Below the pieces are notes generated by a model. The model was not told the origin of the DNA and made no database searches. It worked only from the letters and a program-made list of their open reading frames with translations. Position numbers and translations under genes: made by a program. This document shows positions 32,221-44,465 of a DNA stretch of 64,000 bases, in pieces. The DNA is taken from NCBI GenBank assembly GCA_032622095.1, contig CP136068.1, positions 161,219,465-161,283,464 of the forward strand, written 5' to 3'. Every line of letters begins with the position of its first letter. Positions within the stretch are counted from its first letter, which is position 1. Origin of the DNA: Siphonodentalium dalli. Taxonomy: Eukaryota > Mollusca > Scaphopoda > Gadilida > Siphonodentaliidae.

Positions 32221-32320
32221 CTTTTATAGACAATTATGTGCCGACAAATACCAAAAATAATCACAAAAGTTTTAATCCTAAAATTTGAATAAACATACAG
32301 ATGGATAATAAAAATGTCAT

Positions 32321-32478
32321 TATACTATGTTGTGTACAGTATGAGTTTTTCATGTACTCGTCCAGGTTGTGGTGAAATGTCATATTGGACTCGACACTGC
32401 GTGTCTCGTCAAATATGACTTTTCACCACAACCTGGACTCGTACAAGAAAAACACATAATGTACACAACATTGTATGA
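32321..32478. repeat. Long snap-back hairpin with two mirrored CTCG mismatches
   Basis: Arms of about 75 nt ('atgttgtgtacag...caggttgtggtgaaa') fold on a 3-nt loop at 32398-32400. Pairing is strong except where both arms read CTCG in the same direction: left 'gtaCTCGtccagg' faces right 'cctggaCTCGtac', and left 'ggaCTCGacac' faces right 'gtgtCTCGtca'. It directly abuts the left end of the duplicated block at 32483. Confidence 0.85.
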
Positions 32479-32482
32479 TAAC

Positions 32483-35400
32483 TTTATTTCGGCCAATTTG
32501 GCCGGTTACTTCATGTGAGTTTTTCATCTGACGTGTGTGTCGGAATAATGATGTGGAGGATTTATGTAAATGTTAGCCCAAACTAGATTTCCAAGTAACG
32601 ATGGTTTTGTTGTTTATTTTGAGGAATAATACCGCGTCAGATGAATTCAGCCCAAATATGTTAACAGTTGTCGTGTAAAACATTCGGCAGTAAGTTAGCG
32701 TTATTTAGTATTTGTGGATGTCCTTTAACATGGGGAAAATAGACTACTGCGCTTGAACGAGCATGTGAATTGTCGTTTTTAATGTATAGCAACTTTATAA
32801 TCAATAACAGAGGCATATTCTGTCAAATAAGGTCGCTCTATTTACGATACCAATTGGGGAACTTTGTGAATTAAATTACGCGTAAACTTAACCTGCTGCA
32901 AATAGAAAAGATGTCGGAATCGGCGTACTCGCCTCAGGGCTAACTCGCCCCAATCGGCGAGTGCCAACTCGGAATAAAAGGCCAACTCGGAATAAAAGAT
33001 GCATACGGGGTGTTATATGGCGTTTGGTCCGTTGTTTCTCAATGAATATTATTGAAATTTGGTGTATATGTCCGGGCTGGGACATGGAATACAACAACGT
33101 TTGAATTGTTTTTAAATTTACAAATTTGTTGATTTTATTCATTTTGTTTTCGTTCTGAAACACACTATAAAGTGTATATAATATAATAACGAACACGAGA
33201 CATACATAATTTATAAACTGTTAACAAAAGATATCAAATTCAATACATGACAAAGATGACTCAGTGGAGTTTATAAAGTGAACATAAAAACATTGAGGTA
33301 AGAATCTTTTTAAGGAATGCAACTTTATTTAATGATAATAAACACATAAATTAAAATAACAAACATGAGACATACATGATTTATAAACTGTTAACAAAAG
33401 ATATCAAACTCAATACATGACAAAGATGACTCAGTGAAGTTTATAAAGTGAACATAAAAATATTACGGTAAAAATCTTTTTAGGCATTACTAAACCGTTT
33501 AGCACAGTCCACTTCACTCATCCGATCATCACTAAACTTCATATTTATCTTGATATTGATCTATCAGATGAGAGCTATCAAATATTTTTTTTAATTTTAT
33601 AGGAAAAAATGGTCGCCAGCGGCCATATTGCATTTATGTTATATGTTATCGCGTCATGTCGATATCTAGTATTAGTTAGAAATTTCACCTTTCCAGATTC
33701 ATAATTGCTCCATTGACTGTAACAGATGGAATTATTCCCCTCTTCGGATAGAGTGTCACTGAAACTTTATTTTGTCAGACTGTCTGTATAGTCACTGATT
33801 ATATATGGCAATAATCTGTAATAAGATGTAGCACTATTTTATTTTATATTTACATGCAGTGCTGTTTTTATACAACAATTCTAATCCCCCCTATATATCA
33901 TCATGTGATCGGCCATACATCGCGCGAGGACCTGGTTGAATTAAGGGGGGTTTTATGGATAACTTCTGTCCTCAAGCTAGATTATACTTATGACATTTAA
34001 TGGCATGTTTCTAACGTGGAGGGTTAGATATGCTTGAGACACCAAAACTCTTCAATTCACACCAAGTTATCATCTGTCATATTCGGATATTAGAACCCAT
34101 AGCCATGATATATGGTTTATTTTGTGTATACTAGTAATATTGTTATTTTCAGTACCTTTATATACCAGTACTGTGTATAACAATGCATATAAATTAATCC
34201 ATTTATACATGTATATTGATTCAACGGATTCAGTGGTTTCGTCCATAAGTCTATCAAATATGCGGGGAAAACATGGCCACAAGCAGTACACCCTGTTAAA
34301 TTTCGAATTTGAATCAATTGGCGCACCCTGCAGCCAGCTTTTATTGGAGAACTTTTTCTCACGTGGATAGTTTGGGTCACCGCTAGATGTGAGCCATGTT
34401 TTGTTCTCAAGCTGTCCTTGTGAAGACATCACTGCCAGCGGTGATCTGGAATTTTACTATTTTTATGGCTAAATAATTTGGTTGATCCTACAGACGACAC
34501 CCCTTGTCCGATCGTCACCATATTCCACAATGATCTTCTGGATAACCAGGGTTAGAGTAATATAATTTTCCCGAATTTCGTTAAAAAACATTACCACAGG
34601 CAGCAATTTGGTATCTTACTGTTTGATCCTCTTTTGCGTGACTGAATTGTTTAGCAACTGTACAGTCATATCCCTCATCTGATAATCACCACACTTTATA
34701 TTGATCTTCGGGCTCACAACTAGATGGGAGCTATCGAATGCTTTGAATTTTTTTGGAAAACATTGTCGCCAGCAGTCATCTTCTATTTTGGTTTTTATAT
34801 ACATGTATATCTCTTCATTCGGATAGTCAGTATTACGTAGGTACTTCAACTTTCCGCATTCCTGTCATCATTTGAAATATAAAAATTTACCTGATACCAT
34901 GCACCCTTCAAAATTTGTTTCGTAGTATCTATTTTAATGACCCGTATGGTAATATTGATACAGATATATTTGTCAAACATTTCTTTGTACAATATACAGG
35001 TATTTAGTTTGTAACTAAATCTAGAAATATATAATAGTAGCTGGTGGACCCTACTTCGTCCGGGATGTTCCCCTCTGATTTTCTGAGAATTGCGCGATTT
35101 AACCTTGAATTGACCATTTTAAAGGTGAACGTCATGTCGGGTCACGATTTGACCCGTCCAAAACACTCCCCGGACAAAAGTCACGACAAAAATACCCGTC
35201 GAAATCCGCCCGGCTTTACCCGATTTGACCTTGAATTGACAATTTTTAATGTCAAGATCAGGTCAGGGTCATAATTTGACCCACCCGAAACACTCCTAGG
35301 ACAAAAGTAACAGTAGGTATTATATTTCGCTGAAATACTTCCGTTTTACCAGATTTGACCTTGAATTGATCTTTTTGAATGTCAAAGTCAGGTCGGGATC

Positions 35401-35767
35401 AAGATTTGACCCGTCCAAATAGTCCAGAAACATGCCTACATCAGCACGTTCGAGAACATGGTTTTCCACGTGAAATTGGACCCGTCCATATTGCTCCCGG
35501 GATCGAAGTAGTCCTACACACAATTTTTTAGTCGGATCGGTCAAGGTCCAGAAACATGCCTATGAGCGAGGTCAAGTTGACACGTTAAATACCAAATCCG
35601 AGTCGGATCAGTCGAGCAGTGTTAGAGTCTATAACACATACACACATGCATTCATGCATACACACATACATACAGACAGGTGTTCCAAAATGTATAATCG
35701 ATAGCTACAACAATTCTATGGTAGATAGTTCACGGCCGACCTGATGCATGCATCTTAGTTTTCTTGT
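32483..35767. repeat. Dispersed 3.3-kb block, copy A
   Basis: It is near-identical to 46522-50028. It begins at 'tttatttcggcc', which includes the palindrome CGGCCAATTTGGCCG, and ends at 'cttagttttcttgt'. Copy A lacks about 230 bp present in B (B about 49455-49683). The interior includes minus-strand CUB-like units and, at 35.05-35.43 kb, three tandem units of about 110 bp with 'tttgaccttgaattga' and 'gatttgacccgtcc'. No terminal inverted repeats or transposase were found. It may be an unclassified element or a segmental duplication. Confidence 0.85.
34090..34858 (-). other. Degenerate CUB-like units (copy A)
   Basis: On the minus strand, one unit reads 'ECGKLKYLRNTDYPNEE' and later 'KINIKCGDYQMRD' (34858 to 34616). 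A second reads 'KTWLTSSGDPNYPREKKF' (34432 to about 34200), with 'KIIVEYGDDRTR' before it. A third, weaker relative near 33.53-33.77 kb reads 'KVKFLSNTRY'. The 'SSGDPNYP' and 'CGD' words recall the start and middle of CUB domains. Frames are broken and no splice sites agree, so this is at best a pseudogene fragment carried by the repeat. Confidence 0.3.
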
Positions 35768-38720
35768 ATGTTATATCATGCAGATAATTAGTTATTCGAC
35801 AGCTCTCTTATTGTTGGAGATCCGACAGTACTCGTAAGTATGGATATGGGAAGACGACCGCGACTTTCAAGAATACAAATTCTAGTGACATACTACCCTA
35901 TTCCTAATTCATATTTTAGTAGTTCATGATGTGAAAGGTTTCCAATGTAGTTATGTTTTATTTTTTACGATGTCTAATATGATATATTGATGTGATTGTT
36001 CTATGTTATTGTCTGTATCGACGCCTGGTATTGATTATTGTTCAGACAAAATAGTACATAGCCGCTTTCACTTCAATTACTATATAATATTATGCAATTG
36101 AATTCAAATGTATTGTTGTTGAAACCAATATAATTATATAACATAACCAGATGGAACAAATGATAACTAAAACAAACATATAGTCGATGAACAAGTGCCA
36201 ACATAGATTTGAAACATACATTTGGATGGTTCAACAAAATGTTTTGAGCTGATAGACCATAAACTAGTATTGTTTGCACATGAAATATGTTTTTAGCCAG
36301 TTAATCTAACATTATGGATCAGAAAGCCATATTTTGGCAGAATATGAACGGCAACATTCATAGAACATTCATCTTTACTAAAACTAGCGGGGGGGGGGTG
36401 ATACCCTCATACAGGCAAATTACGATAGCATCGCTGCAGGTGGAACTACATAGTTTTACTGCTCACGGAGTTAGTTGTATTATTATTCAGACATATCCAC
36501 TGTGAAGACATTACTGGGTTTTCAGCCACAAGCAATAAATCCCAGTTTAATATTGCCTCACCCACTTAAGGGTCAGACGCATGTATTGCCAAAATGTCCT
36601 GGTATTTCAAAATAGAGTTTCTCAAAATCTGGGGAATTTCTTTCTGGCATTCGGTACAATCGATTATTGTGAACAAATATTTAAGAACCATCGACCCGTT
36701 GGAAATTATAACCTATTTTACTTAAATTTTAGGGCATGAACAATAATTAAGATTTCATTGTTTTCCGGTACCAAGAACTTCTTTGGTAAACATTTGTTTT
36801 GAAACTGAAATTCATATATCCGAGGTGCCATATCTTAAGATTGTGATACCTAATTATACTTGATTCGTGAAATGTAATGATCATTTAATTTAGAAAGGCA
36901 ACTACCCATAAATAATGTTCATTATTTGAGAACGTTGATGTCATTCCTGTTGATCAGCAAAGACAAGAGATGACATGAGTTCTGAGTCATGGGTTCATAA
37001 CCATATTAAACATGACCATATATCTCTTACGACATTGAATAATTCCAGGTTATTGCTTCTCGGTTGAGTGGACCATACTTCATATCGACATTTGTTTCAA
37101 TTGGGTTGGAATATTTGTGGTTGTGTTATTTTTCATTATAATTTATGGGAGTAATAGATGTTATTATGCAATTCAAACTTTAACTCAACATTATGATACA
37201 AATGAAGCCTCCTCTCATAGCACCAAGACAATAAGCTATTTGATGAGTGTAGTTTTGTGTGAAATTATTAATTATTCTATCAGTTATGGTGCCAAAAGGG
37301 TCAACCAATTATATGTTAAACCTCTAAAATGTATTAACTTCCATTGTTTTTATCGACTTTTAATAATTGTTCAGATTATATATACAACGAAGCTGGTGAT
37401 ATGAGATATGACATTCACGATTTTTCGCCTGATATATCCAGAAAATGTCTTTGTTGAAAATCTTTTGCCATTTTGGCTGGATTTATGAAACACGTGCATC
37501 TTCCCCTTAATCTACTTGTTATTAAATGTTGTGTGTTTTGCTTTGATTGTTGTGTTATTAGTTACCATTGAAGAAATGTATATTAGCTTAATATATGAAA
37601 AATTGTTCAACGTTTGACTTTCAATAAAAACATGACATGATTGTATTAATACAATGTATACTGGATCCACACGATTTACCAGCATTGACTAAAGTGTACA
37701 GTGTCCCAAAATTTGACCATGAATGCGAAGTTATTTAATGTTTTGTTAGGTTGCCCGATAGGAATATAATTATGAAACCCATTCAGGGAAAGAAAAATAT
37801 AGTGCATTTTTTTGGACAATAATGTTGGCATCCGTTGTATTCCGTGGGATTTATAATTCATATAACATTTAGGTTAGATTAAACGTTTTACGGTGTGATT
37901 CACTGACATAAATCCTGGTGCTGAGAGACGATCTGTGAATAGTGTGGGCACCATTAACAACCATTTGGAGATACTGGGAGTCAGTTCAAGTTTATGCGTA
38001 TATAAAATGTACAAAAATAAACGACACACAATGTTTTTTTTCAACATGGATCCGTTTCTTGACACTGAAGTTAAACAGTTGATTTCCCTTGTTCCATAGA
38101 TGTTAATACGGAATGGTGGAGCGCGTATGAAAGTATGGACGTTGAACGCAAGCTATGCTGTCAAGTATAAATCGGCAAAGATATTATTTTTGTGTCAAAT
38201 TGTACTAATCTACATATAAAAACCGATAACATCCGTTTCTAGGGAATTATATTGTTCAATAATATGTCCAAGATAGTTCTGACGGATCCAGTCTAAATGA
38301 GTATTTCCCAAATACTAAAACGTGAGTTACTGAATATTTGCTTAATAGCCATTGGGCAGTTAGGTGGCGAATGTTACGCACGCGAAGCATTTGTATCTAC
38401 TGAAGGGAATGAGGAAGGACTGCTAAGGTATCATGTTGATAACAAACTAGCAGTCATTATACATTCAGCTTCAACAAGTGTTACTCATACCCGCGATACA
38501 GAATATATGTTGTATGTGCTCTAAACGTGAAGACATTGATTATATGTATTGCAATATAATTAAACTTATATTTTTCTCTCTCATTTCTCTCGCCATTTGT
38601 TTGGAATTTTCTAGATTAAAAACTTTTTTCAGAACAACGAGTTGTTATTCAATACAGTTCATGTTTATTCCAACCAGTTAAAACATAAACCATAGTTCGT
38701 GCTTTTACTAGATGGTCATT
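35768..38720. other. No gene seen
   Basis: 3 kb of AT-rich sequence with short frames only. An ATG frame of 75 codons at 38297-38524 has no recognisable domain. Confidence 0.45.
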
Positions 38721-38727
38721 TTCGTAA

Positions 38728-39135
38728 AGACCCAAGTGGGCCGAAAACGATTTGGATCGAGCTTGAGAGAGTGAGTCGAAAAGTGGTGCAAACGCCGCCC
38801 AGGTCGAAAAACATTGGGATTTGGGGTGAATGACATTTGGAACGTAATGTGATCTGGGACGAAAAATTGGGCCCAAATTTGTTTGTGTCGAAACTGAAAA
38901 AAATGGGTTGGAAATAGGGATAGTCGGGAAATTGACGGGATAACTCAAGAATCGTTCTTAGTTAGCATCTCAGTCAAACATTTTGGGGCGAAAACGTTGG
39001 GTCAGGTTTGAACAAGTGGGTCGAAAAGTGGTCCGAGTGGTTAGGGTTGGGGAAAATAACTGTTGGAACGTACTTAGTGGTGTGGAACGAAAATGTTTCC
39101 GGGATAACTCCAGAATCATCCATAGCCACCTCGGC
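38728..39135. repeat. Satellite-like repeat with 'gtcgaaaagtggt', orientation 1
   Basis: Units contain 'ccgaaaacg', 'gtcgaaaagtggt', 'ggaacgtaatgtg' and 'gggataactcaagaatc'. The same family runs in the opposite direction at 51.27-51.88 kb. It forms the left part of a composite with telomere-like sequence and the flank 'aattatggaacgtttt'. Confidence 0.75.
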
Positions 39136-39142
39136 CAAAAAC

Positions 39143-39250
39143 GTTAGTTAGAGTTGTGGTTTGGTTATTGTTAGGGTTATGGTTATGGTTATAGACAGGT
39201 ACAGCTAAAAAATTATGGAACGTTTTTTTTGGTCAAACTTTTCTTTCGTG
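39143..39250. repeat. Short telomere-like tract plus conserved flank
   Basis: About 60 bp of 'ggttattgttagggttatgg' type is followed by 'agacaggtacagctaaa' and 'attatggaacgttttt'. The same flank, reverse-complemented, abuts the 1.15-kb telomere-like tract at 50.06 kb. Confidence 0.75.
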
Positions 39251-39294
39251 ATTATTATACTGAGGGTCATACTAATTAAAATGAAGCTTGGAGC

Positions 39295-40405
39295 CACCTG
39301 AGAAATCGCCTGAAATCCAAGATGGCCGCCAAAATCCAAAATGGACGCCATTGCATCAGAATAAATAGGAAGTTGGTCTACTGAGAGGTATGTATACAGC
39401 TCACTGACTTCAAAATATTGTTTTCTTTGGTGATTATCATACTAGGGACCATACTTAACAAATTGGACATTGAGATCACCTTGGTGACGTCTAAAAATCC
39501 AAAATGGCCGCCAAAATCCAAGATGGACGGCAAACTTTCTCAGAACCAATAGCGTGTAGACTTAGTGAATGACAAGTATACATCCCAAATACGTCAAATT
39601 ATTGTTTTATTTGATTATAATTATACTATCCATAATGAACAAAATGAGCGATGGTACCACCTGGTTAACTTTTCAAGATGGCCGCCAAAATCAAAGATGG
39701 CCGCCAAATGTTCTCAAAATCAATAGCATGTAGGCTTAGTGAACGGTATGTATACACCAAAGCCGTCAAACTATTGTTTTCTTTGCTGGTTATTATAATA
39801 GGGTCCATAAATAAAACAAATTATCCAAAGTACCACCTGAGTAACCATCCAAGATGGCCATTAAAATCCAATATGGCCGCCGAAATCCAAGATGGAGGCC
39901 AAAATGTCTCGGAATCAATTGTGTCGGCTAAGTGAACGGTACGTATACATCACAAAGACGTCAAACTATTGTTTTCTTTGATAATTATTAAATCGCTGTC
40001 CATAATGAACAAAATGAGCGACGGTACCACCTGGTTAACTATCCAAGATGGCCGCCAAATTCCAAGATGGCCGCCAAAATTTCTCAGAATTAATAGAATG
40101 TACAGTAATTCCCAAAGTAATTGACCACTTCACCACAGCAGAATTATGGGTAATTTTTCAGGATTTAGTAGGAAATATGGCTTGTTGCCATTCATCGGAA
40201 AGCTCTCTGCTGTGGTTAAGTGGTCAATTACTTTGGGCATTACTGTAGGCTTAGTGAACGGTATGTAAAACTATTATTTTCTTTGCGGGTTATTATAATA
40301 GGGTCCTTACATATAAACAAATGATCCACAGTACCACATGGCACATAAGTATATAAACCATCCAAAATGGCCATTAAAATTCATTTGTCTGCCATATTCC
40401 TCAGA
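39295..40405. repeat. Tandem repeat of about 180 bp with 'ccaagatggccgcc', six units
   Basis: The core 'caagatggccgccaaaatcc' recurs at about 39319, 39500, 39675, 39850, 40044 and 40368, each followed by 'tctcagaatcaatag', 'ggcttagtgaacgg' and 'ttgttttctttg' landmarks. Cores often occur in doublets. The word AAGATGGCCGCC resembles the YY1 consensus (AAGATGGCGGC) but differs at one central base. The sixth unit is split by a MITE. Confidence 0.85.
40103..40245. mobile_element. Tc1/mariner-type MITE, 143 bp, TA target
   Basis: Terminal repeats of about 40 nt start CAGTAATTCCCAAAGTAATT and end with the inverse. TA flanks both sides (40101-40102 and 40246-40247). The sister unit at 39724-39745 reads 'aatagcatgtaggcttagtg', the empty site, with one TA where the element inserted. 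No coding capacity. Confidence 0.9.
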
Positions 40406-40693
40406 ATGTATACAACTCAGTTTTCATTCAGTCATACTCAAGCCTCATCATCCTCAGTATTATGTTGTTATTCACTTATTATATTACTTATATCCATTAC
40501 CATATATATGATTGCACATTTCCAATGTGTGTGGTATTATTTGTAAGTATTATTATTTTATGATTATTGGTTATTGCATACGAAACATTTACTATTTTTT
40601 TAAATTGTTATGAATCAGCCGGTTTCAATTATAATGTATATGAAATATGTGCGAGATGTGTAATAATAATAGAAGCACACGTATGTTGAAATT

Positions 40694-40779
40694 AGTTAGA
40701 AATTACCACACTCAAGTAAGTTGCACAATTTTACCACTCAAGACTTTTGGACCTTGCTCTCATCTGGTAATTTCTAACT
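40694..40779. repeat. Small inverted-repeat element, 86 bp
   Basis: Perfect 15-bp ends AGTTAGAAATTACCA / TGGTAATTTCTAACT enclose 56 bp. It is a possible minimal MITE. Confidence 0.55.
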
Positions 40780-40869
40780 TATCTCAAAATAAGCGTAGTT
40801 CTATACGTCAATATGACTATTGGTATGTAAACGTACATATTATTGTCTGCCCAAGGAATTTGTAATGTG

Positions 40870-43779
40870 TCAGTCACTCATGCTGTCACTGAAGGATGAT
40901 TCGTCAGACATATCACCAACACTGCATGTTGCAGAAGCAGATTCTCCAGATGATGAGTTTGCGACGAGTTCGTCAGACGCACTGGTGGAAACTTCAACAG
41001 GACAAGACAGTTTTAGTTTAATCGGAGAAGCACGCGAGTTCTTTCGCCTTTTCTTCGGTAGCATAGTTGGCTGTTCAGTCTCATCGGCATCCGCTTCATA
41101 TCCGTCTTTTACCACGTTGTTTTGACCAGTTGAATCTCTGCGTGTGAGGCTTGGTGGAAACTGAGAGCTCATGAACCAAACAGGAATTATGTGGTCATCC
41201 TCCTCTTTCCATCCTCTGTTTGCAACAGATGGGTAGATGATATTCTGGGATAAGCACTGCCGCCATATGAAGCACTGGAGATCGCTACGCTTAAGGTGTT
41301 CGACTGCACTGTACTTATCTGGACACAAACTTGCACTTGATTTAGTTTTCTGCTTTTCATACATCCTAACGCGTGTTGCGACAAAATCTTCTCCAGAACG
41401 CCCACTGTACATAACGGTTTGCATGAAGACCTTGGCTTCTTCAATTTTCAGCACTGAAGACAATGATGTTCCATGTTGTTTCAGAAGGCTGGTTTGATCT
41501 TTTTTGAGCATTTTCCTGAGTGGTTTTATTTTTCCTACGCCATACGGGAATGATGTTGTATCACATCTGGTGATACTGTGATATGCTGGCAGAATATCAC
41601 ACACGTCATCACCCAAGTGATCGCAGATCGCGGATATGTCAATACATCTCGTATGGTCAATCTTCATAATCCATTTGTATGCAGGCTTTGTCTGTGCATA
41701 TGCATGACACAACAGAACGAGAACGTCTGTGCCCGCCGCTCGAACCACAACATGACCTGGCATCTTGGAAGCTATCAACACCAATTGAGTATCGGCTTCT
41801 TGATGATTACAATCTTCCTGACGTTGTATGTCATCTGAAGTAATTCGCCATGTCTCGTTCTCCTTTGTCACAACCAGGGGAGTTTTGAGATATTTCTTAA
41901 TTTCTTCGGATTTGAACAGCTCAAGCAGGTAAGATATAAGCTCCGTCTTATTGTCACCGTTGCTTAGGAAGCCATCTCATTCTCTCCCGCTTGGCTTCTG
42001 TTGATTTCCACTGCTTATGTGAATTCTTCTGCTAGCAGCCCCTCTCCGTCGTTGTGTCAGTTGCTTCGTTGTCGTAGTACAATACGAATCGAAGGTCCAC
42101 CTCTTCAGTAATCTGTAGGATGCGGTCCATATAGAATTTGACTGGTATGGCAGGCAAATAATCGATCTTGCAGCGTGGAGTGTTGTTTTTTGGTGTGGTG
42201 TTCTTCGTGAAATTTGTCCATGATCCTACTGAGTCTAGAGTATCAATGTCAGTATTCCCATTTGATAACACACAGCGATCACCCTCTGAATTAAGTAGCA
42301 CCCAAGCGAAGTCACGTCTGAAGCATTCGTTGATAAATTGGGATTCTTTCATTGAGTCGAGGAACTCAGGTATCGCTGGAGGATCTGCTCGTTTCTTTGG
42401 AATTTTATACGAGCCATAGTCTATACTCTACTGTGGAATATCACATCTTACACCTGGTGTGTCATCACTTTCGTTTTTCTTAACAGTCACATTCCCGCCC
42501 ACCCCCGTCGTCTGGAATATTGTACCTGTTGTGTGATGTGTTGTGTGGGCCCCGGTTAGAGTTTGCTGCCGATCATCAGAATTATCGAATGTCACATGAA
42601 TTCCACCGCCTTTCACAATCCCAGATGGAACGATAGACGATTGAACACTGACACATTTTGCCCAAGAGTTAGTAAGTAGTCTGATATCACAATATGATAC
42701 ACCCATGCCACTACGGTGTAACAGAATAGAGGATTCTTTACTCCCGGAGACCCGATGAAGCGTCAAACTTAGAGCAGTGTTGACGGCAGGTCGCTCACCA
42801 GATATAATCATTTCCCAACTCTGGCTTATAGCTGACAGTTTCTCGGCCTGAATTTTGCTGGGAGCTTGAACATAACCTGATGTGTGCAATTTTCGGTTAG
42901 GATTAACTGACCAGGAAATTGCATTGAAAATGCAACTAAGTGGACCACGATTTTCCAAACTTTCCAAGAATTCAGCAGGCGTTGGTGGCCATTTCTGAGA
43001 ATCGCGACATGATACTTTTCGTCGGACCAGTTTGGCGAATGATTTCACGAGATCATCCTCACGCATACCGCGCCCTCTTAACATCGCTGCAGAATATTCT
43101 AATGGGATCACGTCACTCGAGTAAACAACAAGATTTCTTCCAATTTTGTAGAAATCAATGAGCTCACCAAATTTATCAGACAATGTTTCAGACTTATATC
43201 AAGACGTTTGGCAGCATCGTGCAGTATATCGCTCCCGTTTTTAATTATATCGGACATTCGTTCTGTGATTTTTTCTGCAGACCCCTGCTCGGAACATCGC
43301 GCGAGACCACCGTCGTTGAAAGGTCTTTCATCGTGACAGGTGTGTTGGTTGCAAACAAATCTTTTCTCTGGATGGATCTCTCTTGGCTTTGGACGGTGTG
43401 TCCCTATCAGCAGTTATATCTGAAGCGGGCGTCTCGGTTGGCAATTCTGCACAAGCTTTAACTGCTGGGCTTCCTTCCTTTTTAGTCTATTTCTGAACGA
43501 TATTCGACAGGACTGGTGGGCATAGACATCATGTTCTTCTTTAGAATGGAATCTTGTGCTCACTTTCTTGAAGCTGATGTACGGTGCATCTTGACAGAGA
43601 ATGTCACTCAACGCAGCCCATCTGACACAAAGCAATTGTATCGATTCAAGTTTATCAGGTAGCAAAATAGAATTGTCCCTTTCTTTTGAATTACTGAATG
43701 CCTCATCACATAGAATGCACCTATCGCCGCCAGCAACTCGGACAGATAGGAATGGCCGCTTGTCTGCACTGAAAGACAC
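40870..43779 (-). pseudogene. Disrupted multi-copy invertebrate protein, probably mobile-element derived (PIN-like nuclease region)
   Basis: Reading down the minus strand, four pieces are in order. At 43779-43414: 'CILCDEAF' and 'VYAHQSCRISF' (possible zinc ligands). At 43183-42428: 'ELIDFYKIGRNLVVYSSDV' and a 'GGIHVTFDN...TTHHTTGTIFQ' segment. At 42427-42032: after one in-frame TAG. At 41871-40870: 'HQEADTQLVLIAS', 'AAGTDVLVLLCHAYA', 'AYHSITRCDTTSFPYGVGK' and an acidic Ser-rich tail. A frameshift near 43190, the TAG at 42428-42430 and a frameshift near 41965 separate them, while coding continues across each break. Proteins with the EADT/DVLVLL/CDTTS pattern are frequent and repetitive in marine invertebrates, and the acidic residues suggest a PIN/FEN-like fold. 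Function and element class are inferred from memory of the pattern, not a search. Confidence 0.6.
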
Positions 43780-43919
43780 AAAGGGTTGTGTGCCAGTGGG
43801 TTCATCAATAGATGAGTTTGGAACTTGTAACGGAACTTGAAGAAAACTTGAAGTGGAACACTAAACAATAACAACAAAGAGCGAACTGTGTGCATGAAAC
43901 AAAGCGCAATCATAAACAT

Positions 43920-44160
43920 TACAACTCATCAACGTAATGATAATAATGTCAACGACGAACTTCGAACATCAGATCTAAATACGAAAGCAATGACAACATA
44001 ACAAGACTAAGTCAGAAAATATAAGAAATACAAAATGAATGAACGAGAAAGACAAACGTACCATAACTAGGGGAAACAAACAATGTGCCCGATTAAACTG
44101 AGAAAAAGAACAGTTGATACATCGAACAAGAATAAAAACTTGTTATCATCTTGAACATGC
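43920..44160. other. No gene seen
   Basis: AT-rich sequence, possibly the 5' flank of the pseudogene on the minus strand. Confidence 0.4.
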
Positions 44161-44465
44161 AGTTAAAGACACATCATGGACTTTTTCGGTGCGTGAATTT
44201 TAGAAGTTAATACTCAGGTGCCTTGCCAACATGGTGAATATAGCATTCTACTAACATCGCCGAAAATTTCAAAGAAATATACCACTCCATAGAAAACATA
44301 ATCTGAATTACGCCCAACTGTAAATATTTACATCTCGATTCGGGACGCAACTATCGGCCAAGACAATTGATTTTGCCGCCGAGTCATTGCATTTAATTAA
44401 TAAATCAGAATGACGGTGTATATCATCAATTTGGATTAATATTCATAACAAATAACAATTTGGAA
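44161..44465. repeat. Dispersed repeat of about 300 bp, copy 1
   Basis: It matches 54697-54990: 'cattctactaacatcgccg', 'accactccatagaaaaca', 'ctcgattcgggacgca', 'tgcatttaatt'. Same orientation. No coding capacity or terminal repeats seen. Confidence 0.75.

Noticed and set aside
32888-33196. Minus-strand frame of 102 codons repeated at 46.8-47.2 kb
   Set aside because: Conserved only because both lie in the duplicated block; the frame differs in length between copies.
37117-37404. 95-codon frame with hydrophobic segments
   Set aside because: No ATG at its start, strongly AT-biased codons, no domain.
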